A stretch of 64,000 nt of DNA from a virus: IMG/VR virus record IMGVR_UViG_3300010400_000005, positions 1 to 64,000 of that record. One strand, given 5' to 3'. The translations under genes were made by a program, and so were the position numbers. Of the stretch, positions 8,943-16,386 are shown piece by piece (the first letter of the stretch is position 1; the number at the start of each line of letters is the position of its first letter). The notes under the pieces are model-generated. The model was not told the DNA's origin and did no database searches. It was given only the letters and a program-made list of their open reading frames with translations.

Positions 8943-8952
8943 GAGATTGAAT

Positions 8953-9060
8953 ATGATTAAAGTAGGAGAAATATTAATTCATAGTGGTTTAGTTTGTGTT
9001 GTTATTAGAATTGCTAGTAATAATGAGCCAGTATTGCGCGCAATTGGCGTAGCAATATAA
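8953..9060 (+). CDS. 35-residue hypothetical protein
   Basis: A short frame with an AGGAG site whose A overlaps the stop of the previous gene, six bases before ATG. It encodes a mostly hydrophobic beta-like peptide (IKVGEILIHSGLVCVVIRIA). Too short for family assignment; the tight spacing and strong ribosome site support translation. Confidence 0.5.
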   Translation: MIKVGEILIHSGLVCVVIRIASNNEPVLRAIGVAI

Positions 9061-9090
9061 AATTGAAATTTTTTGTAGGAGAAAGCAAAG

Positions 9091-9405
9091 ATGAATAAAA
9101 TGCGTAGATCAAGAACAGATGCTTCAGAAATAACTGGTGGAGCAATGAAACAAGCTCCAGGTGTTTATGGGAAAGGAGGTGGTCCTGGTTTTGAGAATTA
9201 TCCTCAATCGAAAGGAGCAAATACTATAGTAACTAAAACTGCTGAAACTTCTTTAGGAACCGCCAAAGAAACAGTAAATCAACTTCGCCGTTCTGCTTCT
9301 AATACTAGATTTGGAATGGAAGGAAAACAAGCAACTTCTACGACTATGAAAACCAGCAAGAATAATTATCGTAGATCGCGCACTAGTATTTCTGAAGTTA
9401 AGTAA
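9091..9405 (+). CDS. small basic protein with duplicated RRSRT motif
   Basis: 104 residues, very basic, Ser/Thr/Gly-rich, no predicted hydrophobic core. The two ends carry copies of one motif: MRRSRTDASEIT at residues 4-15 and YRRSRTSISEVK at the C-terminus, with a third weaker copy (LRRSASNTRF) between. This suggests a linear binding peptide, for example for nucleic acid or for a virion partner. The ATG follows GTAGGAGAAAGCAAAG. It sits before the fibre locus; the function is unknown. Confidence 0.6.
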   Translation: MNKMRRSRTDASEITGGAMKQAPGVYGKGGGPGFENYPQSKGANTIVTKTAETSLGTAKETVNQLRRSASNTRFGMEGKQATSTTMKTSKNNYRRSRTSISEVK

Positions 9406-9410
9406 ATAAT

Positions 9411-11225
9411 ATGAAAAATAGAACAGTAGCTTTCCTTTTCTTATTTCTTGCTCTTAGCTGCATCTTTATTTTGAGAAGTTCAAAAGCTGATGTAGTTAAG
9501 AGCAAGTATTTTAATTATGTTGAGAAGGGTGCAAGAGTTGTAAAGACTTCTCCTTCTACTCAATATAAGTTAATGGAAACTTATCCGCAAGCTACTGTGA
9601 CTGTTTACGAAGCTGGTACATTAACACTTGCAAGTTTATGGGTGGATAGGGATGGCCTTGTAATAAAAGCAAATCCATTTACTGCTGATACAGATTCTTT
9701 TTACTATTTCTATGTAGATTGTGGAAAGTACGATATTAAATTTAGTGGAACTGGAATAACTTCACCTTATAGTTATGGTGATATTTTTATTTGTTCCTCA
9801 TTTTCTGATAATGCTTTAACTTTTAATGTAGGAACAAGTGGAACTGATTTTAATGTTTCTCAAGTTGGATCTACTGTAACTTATAATCTACCAGATGCAA
9901 GTTTATTAAATAGAGGCGCTGTTACTATACTAGATCAGAGCTTTAATGGAAATAAAACATTTGATGATAATGTAATAATAGATTCTGGAAATTTGCAATT
10001 CACTGGTTCAACTTCTGGAAGAATCACAATTCAACCAGCTAGTATTGCAGGTACTTATACTTTAACATTACCAGTAGATGATGGAACCTCTAATCAAGTC
10101 CTACAAACAGATGGAAATGGAATTTTAAGTTGGGCTACTGTTAGTGGTGGCGGAAGTAGTGGAACTGTCACTGACTTTTCTGCTGGAAATTTATCTCCAT
10201 TATTTACAACTTCTGTAGCAAATTCTACAACAACTCCAGCTTTAACTTTTAATTTGTCAAATGTAGCGGCCAATACTTATTTTGGTAATAACACTGGCAG
10301 TTCAGCCGCACCATCTTTCATAACACTATCTGCAACTTCTCCAATTGTAATTTCACAAGGAGTTGGAACTACTACTCTATCTTGTCCTACTTGTGGTGGT
10401 GGGACTTTAATTAATCCTACTGATAATAGATTTCCTTATAGATCAAATGCAACTACATTTTTAGATTCTCCATTATGGCGCGAAGATGCAAATACTGCAA
10501 TTTTAAGATCAACTTTAGGATCAGGTCCGGGTTCAACTCAGATTTTTGTAGTTGCAAGAGAATATACATCTAGCTCTAGTTGGCATGGATTGTCAATGAA
10601 TTGCAATAGTACGAATTGTAATCTTGCATTAATTAATAATTCTGGAAACTTAGTAGCACCAGAATTAAATATAGGTGGTGGAGATAAAATTACGTTTTAT
10701 TCTGGCGGTGGACAGGGATGGCAATTTACTACAGCAAGAGATTTCATTCCAAGTGGCTCAAATGGAGCTTTTAGTATTGGAGATGTTGGACATGCTGTAA
10801 ATAAGTTATGGATGAATAAGCAGATTAAATATGTAAATGTAAACGATCTTGCAACAAATTTACCTTGGATCGATCACGTTCAAACTTGGAATGATGCTTG
10901 TGCTGGTTGTGTTACTTTTACTGGATTTAAATCAAACATAACAGATACATCTAGCAATGCTGCATCATTGCTAATGGATTTACAAGTTGGTGGAGTTAGT
11001 AAGTTTAAAATAGATAAGAGTGGAAATGTGACAATAGCAGGATCTACTAATGTAACTTCTCATTGTTATGCAGCGAATGTTTGTGATTTTTTCGGTAGTG
11101 GAAGTCCTGAAACTGTGCTTTCTGCTAATGTTGGCTCAACTTATAGAAGAACAGATGGTGGAGCTAATGCTACATTTTATGTGAAAGAATCTGGTACTGG
11201 TAATACAGGTTGGGCTCCCAAATAA
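9411..11225 (+). CDS. exported tail-fibre-like protein 1
   Basis: 604 residues. The N-terminus is a Sec-type signal peptide: MKNR, a hydrophobic run (TVAFLFLFLALSCIFIL), then RSSKA before Asp as a likely cleavage site. Next is a beta domain seen in phage tail proteins (residues about 45-130), then fibre-type repeats (VGTSGTDFNVSQVGSTVTYNL; DDGTSNQVLQTDGNGILSW) and a C-terminal receptor-type end (VGSTYRRTDGGANATFYVKESG) known from phage fibre proteins. A middle module (about 445-540) is shared with the protein at 12997. A signal peptide on a fibre-like protein is unusual, because virion parts normally assemble in the cytoplasm. It could instead be a secreted or surface protein of the infected cell. 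Confidence 0.75.
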   Translation: MKNRTVAFLFLFLALSCIFILRSSKADVVKSKYFNYVEKGARVVKTSPSTQYKLMETYPQATVTVYEAGTLTLASLWVDRDGLVIKANPFTADTDSFYYFYVDCGKYDIKFSGTGITSPYSYGDIFICSSFSDNALTFNVGTSGTDFNVSQVGSTVTYNLPDASLLNRGAVTILDQSFNGNKTFDDNVIIDSGNLQFTGSTSGRITIQPASIAGTYTLTLPVDDGTSNQVLQTDGNGILSWATVSGGGSSGTVTDFSAGNLSPLFTTSVANSTTTPALTFNLSNVAANTYFGNNTGSSAAPSFITLSATSPIVISQGVGTTTLSCPTCGGGTLINPTDNRFPYRSNATTFLDSPLWREDANTAILRSTLGSGPGSTQIFVVAREYTSSSSWHGLSMNCNSTNCNLALINNSGNLVAPELNIGGGDKITFYSGGGQGWQFTTARDFIPSGSNGAFSIGDVGHAVNKLWMNKQIKYVNVNDLATNLPWIDHVQTWNDACAGCVTFTGFKSNITDTSSNAASLLMDLQVGGVSKFKIDKSGNVTIAGSTNVTSHCYAANVCDFFGSGSPETVLSANVGSTYRRTDGGANATFYVKESGTGNTGWAPK

Positions 11226-11237
11226 ATATCAAAACTT

Positions 11238-11681
11238 ATGAAATCTTGCATAAAATGTAACATTAGAGAAGTTTATGGAGCTAGATATTCATATTGTAAA
11301 GAATGTTAAGCTGAGATTGCTAGGAACTGGAGAGCGGTTAATAGAAATTATATAAGGAAAGTTAAGAAAATAAAATATGCCTCATTGACACCAGATCAAA
11401 AATGGGAAGGACATCTATGGCGACGATATGGATTGACAATTAAGCGTTATAGAAAGTTAGAAGAAGAACAAGGTGGAGTTTGTGCAATTTGCAGTGAGCA
11501 AAGCATTAGATTAAGATTATCAGTTGATCATTGTCATAATACTGGAAAAATTAGAGGATTGTTGTGTGAACGTTGTAATACTTTACTTGGTAGAATTAAA
11601 GATAATCCAATGATTTTACTTTCTGCAATTATTTATTTGGAAGATAATGGAATAAAGATTACAGAGGCAATATCTGAATAA
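11238..11681 (+). pseudogene. endonuclease VII-like HNH gene with in-frame stop
   Basis: From ATG 11238 the frame gives a Cys-rich start (MKSCIKC, then YCKEC), then TAA at 11307-11309, and then continues in the same frame to 11681. The part from 11385 (TTG codon, 98 residues) has the full recombination endonuclease VII/HNH pattern: CAIC, SVDHCHNTGKIRGLLC, ERCNTLLG and a YLED end. The normal N-terminal zinc ribbon is cut off by the stop, which replaces the residue just after CKEC. A single A-to-T change of AAA would explain it. No Shine-Dalgarno sequence precedes the TTG. Such genes are often free-standing mobile elements; this one sits between two fibre genes. It may be inactive, or a shorter protein may be made. 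Confidence 0.7.
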
Positions 11682-11689
11682 AAATTATT

Positions 11690-12991
11690 ATGAAAATAAA
11701 AATAGTTGCTATCTTAATATTATTAAGTATTTCTGCATTAGCCTTTCAAACTTCACCTTATGCGCGGCGAATTCGACCATTTTCATCAACTCCAAGTAGT
11801 TGTCAGGAAAATGAAATTGGTTATAATATGACTGCTCATACTCTACATATTTGTAAAAATTCTGGATATGTAGAATTGACAACTGGAAGCTCAGGTAGTT
11901 TCGCACCAGTAAATGCTACTTATATAACTCAAACAGCAAATGCAACTTTAACTAATGAACAAGCCCTTGCTAGTTTAGCAACTGGAATTTTAAAAAATAC
12001 AACTACGACTGGAATTTTATCTATAGGAACTGCTGGAGATGTTAATTCAATATTACCAACTCAAACTAGCAATAGTGGAAAGTTTTTAACTACAAATGGA
12101 ACTGTTTCTAGTTGGGCTACTATTTCTAGTGGAATAACTAATGCTGCTGGAAATAATGTAATTCCTAAATCTGATGGAACTAATTTAGTTGCAAGTAGAA
12201 TTAGTGATGATGGAACAAATCCAATTAACATAGATCCGAGTGAACTCCCAAGTCCATTGTTAAATATTGGAAGATCCGGAATTGTTGCTACTGGAATATT
12301 TCAAGTTTATGGAACAAGTGGAGATTTTACTACTGGTAATCCAGCAGTTTCTATTCAAGCAGAAACTAACTTAGGAGATGATGATGGGCAAGTAAGAGCA
12401 TTGAAGGTTAGAGCTTTATCATTAAATGGTGGTGACTTAGTTCCCATTGGGGATGTTGTTGGCGGAGACTTTGATGCTAGTGCAGCTAAGAATAGTTCAG
12501 CAGTTTATGCAGTAGTAACGAGTGCTTCAGCAAGTGGAGCTATCACTGTTACTAATATGTGGAGCTTATTAGTTAGTGGTAATATATCTGGTGGAGCAAC
12601 TGTTACTAATAATTATGGAATAGAAGTGCAAGATATCAGTGGTGGTACAAATAATTGGGCAATTAAAACTGGAGTTGGAAGAGTTAGATTTAGCGATGTT
12701 TTAAGCTTAGGTGGAGATTTACAATTAACTAAAACTATAACAGGTAGTGGGACAACTGGTGAACAAACCATTAATAAAAGTTCTGGTTCTGTAAATTTTG
12801 CTGCTGGAGCAACTTCTTTAGTTGTTACAAATTCTTTAGTAACTACTGGTTCAATTGTTCATTGTACAGTTGGTGCCAATGATACAACTTTCAAATCTGC
12901 TCAATGTGTTGCTGGATCTGGAATCTTCACTATTTTTTCTAATGCTGCTGCTACCGATGAAACTAGAGTTAACTTTTTAGTAACTAATTAA
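11690..12991 (+). CDS. exported fibre-like protein 2
   Basis: 433 residues. The signal peptide is MKIKIVAILILLSISALAFQ. It is followed by a module with two cysteines bracketing ENEIGYNMTAHTLHI, shared with the protein at 14761. The body is rich in Gly, Ser, Thr and Asn and beta-prone. The C-terminal about 85 residues (TGEQTINKSSGSVNFAAG to RVNFLVTN) are homologous to the end of the protein at 12997. The gene starts eight bases after the broken HNH gene. Likely a trimeric fibre or surface adhesin; export is inferred from the N-terminus. Confidence 0.7.
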   Translation: MKIKIVAILILLSISALAFQTSPYARRIRPFSSTPSSCQENEIGYNMTAHTLHICKNSGYVELTTGSSGSFAPVNATYITQTANATLTNEQALASLATGILKNTTTTGILSIGTAGDVNSILPTQTSNSGKFLTTNGTVSSWATISSGITNAAGNNVIPKSDGTNLVASRISDDGTNPINIDPSELPSPLLNIGRSGIVATGIFQVYGTSGDFTTGNPAVSIQAETNLGDDDGQVRALKVRALSLNGGDLVPIGDVVGGDFDASAAKNSSAVYAVVTSASASGAITVTNMWSLLVSGNISGGATVTNNYGIEVQDISGGTNNWAIKTGVGRVRFSDVLSLGGDLQLTKTITGSGTTGEQTINKSSGSVNFAAGATSLVVTNSLVTTGSIVHCTVGANDTTFKSAQCVAGSGIFTIFSNAAATDETRVNFLVTN

Positions 12992-12996
12992 ATAAA

Positions 12997-14457
12997 ATGA
13001 AAATTAAATCTTTGTCAATTTTTGCTATTGGAATAATTATTTATTCATTATTCTTATTTCTTTGTTTAGATAACAATCTGACAGCAGAAGCGTTTGCTCA
13101 ATCAGATTCATGTACTGATGGACAAGTACTTGTTATTGATACAATTAATAAAAGATATAAATGCATGGCTATATCTGCTGGAGGATTAGGTTCTGGCAAC
13201 ATTAACATGACAGTAGCTAATGCTTCTTCTGTAGGAACAACTACTGGATTATTAGCAAAATTAACAGGGGCGCCATCTACAGTTAGAAATGCAGAAACTA
13301 CAGATACAGAAAATGCTATTGGAGTTTGTACTTCTGGTTGTGGAACAACGGGAGATGCAACTATAGCAATTGCTGGACAAGTAAATTGTCAATTTGATGG
13401 AAGTACAACTGCTGGCAATTATGTGGTAATTTCAGCAACTTCTGCTGGAAAATGTCACGATAATGGAAGCTCTTTTCCAAATGATAAAGCTGCTTATGGA
13501 AGAGTTTTAACTACAAACGTAGGTGCTGGAACTTATGCAATGACTTTAATGACTCCTGATATTGCTTTTCAAAATGCTGGAAATGGTAAAAGTAGACCAG
13601 GAGGCTCTAATGGACAGTATCAATTTAATGATAGTAACTCATTTAATGGTGGGCCACTAATTCGAGAAAGTGCTAATGTAGTTGCGCAAAGAAATGGAGC
13701 AAGTGGACAACAGTTTAATATCTATAGAGTTTTCAATAATGTATCCAGTTTTGAAAGATTACATTTAGGTTGGGATGGATCTAATTATGGAATTTACGTA
13801 GATAATCAAGCTGGAACTGTTGGAACTGCTGAATTAGCAATTGGCGGCAATCCTATTATCTTCTATACAAATGGTAGCAATAGATGGTCTATAGGAACTA
13901 CTGGACATTTTACTCCAACTGGTTCAAATGGTGGATTTAATATAGGAGATAGTGGACACAGAATTGGTCAGTTGTTTATGTATAAGCAGCTTGACTTTAG
14001 TAATGTAAATGATGCAACTGCTAGTGAGCCTTTTATTACTCATGCAAGAGTATGGAATGCTACTGGTGTAACAATGCATAATTTTACATCTAATGTAACA
14101 AATACAGCAAGTGCTGCTGCTTCTACATTATTTGAATGGCAAGTAGGCGGAACTAATAAATTTGCAATGAATATTGGTGGATTACCAATATTAGATCAAA
14201 CAATAACTACTGGTGGAACTACAGGAGACCAAACAATTAACAAAGCTGCTGGAACAGTGAATGTTGCTGCTGCTGGAACAACTGTTACTGTAACTAATAG
14301 TTTAGTTACTACTTCTTCCACCATTTATGTTTCTCCTAGAACTAATGATTCTACGTGTGCATTTAAAAATGCAGTTCCAGCTTCAGGGAGTTTTACAATA
14401 AATTTAACTGCTGGTTGCACAGCCGAAACGAGCTTTGGATTTTTAGTTATTAATTGA
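12997..14457 (+). CDS. exported fibre-like protein 3
   Basis: 486 residues. The signal peptide is long (MKIKSLSIFAIGIIIYSLFLFLCL) with a probable cut near AEAFAQ. A two-cysteine module follows (SCTDGQVLVIDTINKRYKCM). Residues about 305-395 match a module of the protein at 9411 (FNIGDSGH, then NVND, then WNAT, then WQVGGTNKF), and the C-terminus (TGDQTINKAAGTVNVAAAG to FGFLVIN) matches the protein at 11690. The gene is thus a mosaic of its neighbours, the pattern expected of recombining receptor-binding genes. Five bases separate it from the previous stop. Confidence 0.7.
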   Translation: MKIKSLSIFAIGIIIYSLFLFLCLDNNLTAEAFAQSDSCTDGQVLVIDTINKRYKCMAISAGGLGSGNINMTVANASSVGTTTGLLAKLTGAPSTVRNAETTDTENAIGVCTSGCGTTGDATIAIAGQVNCQFDGSTTAGNYVVISATSAGKCHDNGSSFPNDKAAYGRVLTTNVGAGTYAMTLMTPDIAFQNAGNGKSRPGGSNGQYQFNDSNSFNGGPLIRESANVVAQRNGASGQQFNIYRVFNNVSSFERLHLGWDGSNYGIYVDNQAGTVGTAELAIGGNPIIFYTNGSNRWSIGTTGHFTPTGSNGGFNIGDSGHRIGQLFMYKQLDFSNVNDATASEPFITHARVWNATGVTMHNFTSNVTNTASAAASTLFEWQVGGTNKFAMNIGGLPILDQTITTGGTTGDQTINKAAGTVNVAAAGTTVTVTNSLVTTSSTIYVSPRTNDSTCAFKNAVPASGSFTINLTAGCTAETSFGFLVIN

Positions 14458-14476
14458 GTAAATGGAGTAAATTATT

Positions 14477-14758
14477 ATGCCTTATGAATTAGATATATCT
14501 TCTGAAACTACAAAAGAAGCAAGTGATTTATTGGCAAATCAAGCATTAATTGTAGTTAATGCAACTACTAACACTGCAAAACTAATTGCAAAAGATTCTG
14601 CTGGAGATGCAATTGAAGCTAATTTTATGCCTGCTGCTGTAAGTTTTCTTGCTGATCCAGTCGGTGCTGTGACTGATCAAGATGACGAAGCGAGAGCAGC
14701 AATAATTGCTATTCGAGATAGAATGATTACATTGGGATTAATGGAAGCTGAGGCTTAG
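14477..14758 (+). CDS. small fibre-associated protein
   Basis: 93 residues with no signal peptide, in contrast to its neighbours. The C-terminal segment (TDQDDEARAAIIAIRDRMITLG) resembles the short trimerising helix of phage head-fibre-like proteins. The start follows AATGGAGTAAATTATT. Probably a virion or fibre accessory protein; the precise role is unknown. Confidence 0.55.
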   Translation: MPYELDISSETTKEASDLLANQALIVVNATTNTAKLIAKDSAGDAIEANFMPAAVSFLADPVGAVTDQDDEARAAIIAIRDRMITLGLMEAEA

Positions 14759-14760
14759 TT

Positions 14761-16386
14761 ATGAAGTTTAAATTATTTATTTTATTTATGTTTTTTATTT
14801 GCGTATCTATATTTACCATAGACTCCTATTATGCGCAGCCAAATAAAAGTTCTCCAGCCAGAAGTATATTTGCAGTTAGTGTTAATCCACTAGCATGTAA
14901 GGAAAATGAAATCTTTTATAATATGACTACGCATCAATTTCTAGTATGCACTGGACTTAATACCTTATCAGTAGTCTCATTTGGTGGAGATGGTGGAGGT
15001 TCATTAGCTAGTTTAAATGGACTTTCTACTAGTATTCAATCTTTTACTACTGGAACATCTGGTAGTAATTTTAATATTTCCTCTAGTGGGAGTACACATA
15101 CTTTTAATATTCCAACAGCTAGTGGTGTTAATCGAGGATTGCTTTCTAGTTCTGATTGGCTTATATTTAATAATAAGCAACCAGTATTAGGATTTACGCC
15201 TGAAAATATAGCTAATAAAAATGCTACAAATGGCTATGTAGGATTATCTAGTGGAAAAATTACTAACAGTCAAATGTCAGAAGTTTTAGCAATTACTGAT
15301 CTTTCTGATTATTCTATAGTATCAGGAACTGGAAACACAGCAATTCGTGCAACTTTTACTTCGCTAACAACTAATGATTGTATATTGTGGAATGGAACTA
15401 ATTGGGTTAATTCAAACACATGTGCATCTGGCGCAACTGGAATTACTTCCTTAAATACACTGAGTGCTGCATCACAAATTTTTACTATTGGAACTAGCGG
15501 GAGTGACTTTAATATTTCTAGCTCTAGCTCAACTCATACATTTAATCTTCCATCCGCTTCTGCATCTAATAGAGGACTTTTAACTTCTACTGATTGGTCT
15601 ACTTTTAATAATAAACAGGTAGCTTTGGGATTTACTCCTGAAAATTCTGCAAATAAGAATGCAACTAATGGATATGTTGGTCTCTCATCTGGCAAAGTTG
15701 CTTTAGTACAATTACAAGAAATATTAGGAATTGCGGATTTAACTGATTTTACTGGAAAGTCAGGAAATGGAACAACTGCAATTGGTGCAACTATAACCTC
15801 TATTCAAACAAATGATTGTTTAATTTGGGATGGAAGTAAATGGATAAACTCTGCTTCTTGTGGTAGCGGTGGTGGTGGAAGTGGAGATATGATATTAGCA
15901 GGTATTCAAACTGTTACTGGAGCCAAAACATTTGATGCTGCTAAATTAATAGTTGGAACTTCATTATCTATACCAACTATAGTAGCTAACTCTTTTTATA
16001 GAAACACTACAGATGGAAAATTATATGTAGGTGCAAGTAATGGAGCATCTTGGAATGAAATATTAGAAGCTGGAGTATCTGGTCCAATTTCTGTAGCATC
16101 TGGCGGAAATGGGCTAATTGGAAGTGGCTCTAATGTAGCATCAGCTTCTACTATCTCTATATCTGGAAAGATATTTCATGTAACTGGAACAACCACTATT
16201 ACCTCAATAAGTGGTAGTGGAATTTCTGCTGGAACAGAAGTTACATTAATATTTGATGGAATTTTAACTTTTACTGATGGATCTAATCTTAAGCTAAATG
16301 GAAATTTTGTAACTTCTGCTGATGATACAATAACTTTAGTATGGGATGGAAGTACATGGTATGAAACTTCGAGAAGTTCTAATTAG
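14761..16386 (+). CDS. exported fibre-like protein 4 with tandem repeats
   Basis: 541 residues. The signal peptide is MKFKLFILFMFFICVSIFTI, with a likely cut near YYAQ. The two-cysteine module follows (ACKENEIFYNMTTHQFLVC). Residues about 84-221 and 231-367 are two copies of one fibre repeat (TGTSGSNFNISSSGSTHTF, RGLLSSSDW, FNNKQ, GFTPEN, ATNGYVGLSSGK). The C-terminal part contains a fibre linker (GIQTVTGAKTF) and a short beta domain ending in WDGSTWYETSRSSN. Such repeats form shafts in tail fibres. The stop lies 26 bases inside the next gene. Confidence 0.72.
   Translation: MKFKLFILFMFFICVSIFTIDSYYAQPNKSSPARSIFAVSVNPLACKENEIFYNMTTHQFLVCTGLNTLSVVSFGGDGGGSLASLNGLSTSIQSFTTGTSGSNFNISSSGSTHTFNIPTASGVNRGLLSSSDWLIFNNKQPVLGFTPENIANKNATNGYVGLSSGKITNSQMSEVLAITDLSDYSIVSGTGNTAIRATFTSLTTNDCILWNGTNWVNSNTCASGATGITSLNTLSAASQIFTIGTSGSDFNISSSSSTHTFNLPSASASNRGLLTSTDWSTFNNKQVALGFTPENSANKNATNGYVGLSSGKVALVQLQEILGIADLTDFTGKSGNGTTAIGATITSIQTNDCLIWDGSKWINSASCGSGGGGSGDMILAGIQTVTGAKTFDAAKLIVGTSLSIPTIVANSFYRNTTDGKLYVGASNGASWNEILEAGVSGPISVASGGNGLIGSGSNVASASTISISGKIFHVTGTTTITSISGSGISAGTEVTLIFDGILTFTDGSNLKLNGNFVTSADDTITLVWDGSTWYETSRSSN
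15010..15861 (+). repeat. two tandem fibre repeats inside a gene
   Basis: Two units of roughly 410 bases (about 15010-15423 and 15451-15861) encode homologous 137-residue blocks. Shared peptide markers are HTFN, NRGLL, FNNKQ, ATNGYVGLSSGK and a closing TNDC..W segment. The copies are diverged at DNA level, so the duplication is not recent. Confidence 0.7.

Noticed and set aside
11238-11681. TAA read as a sense codon (recoded phage genetic code)
   Set aside because: Many well-supported genes in the window end in TAA, TAG and TGA with the next start right behind them, so all three act as stops; the single TAA is better explained by mutation.
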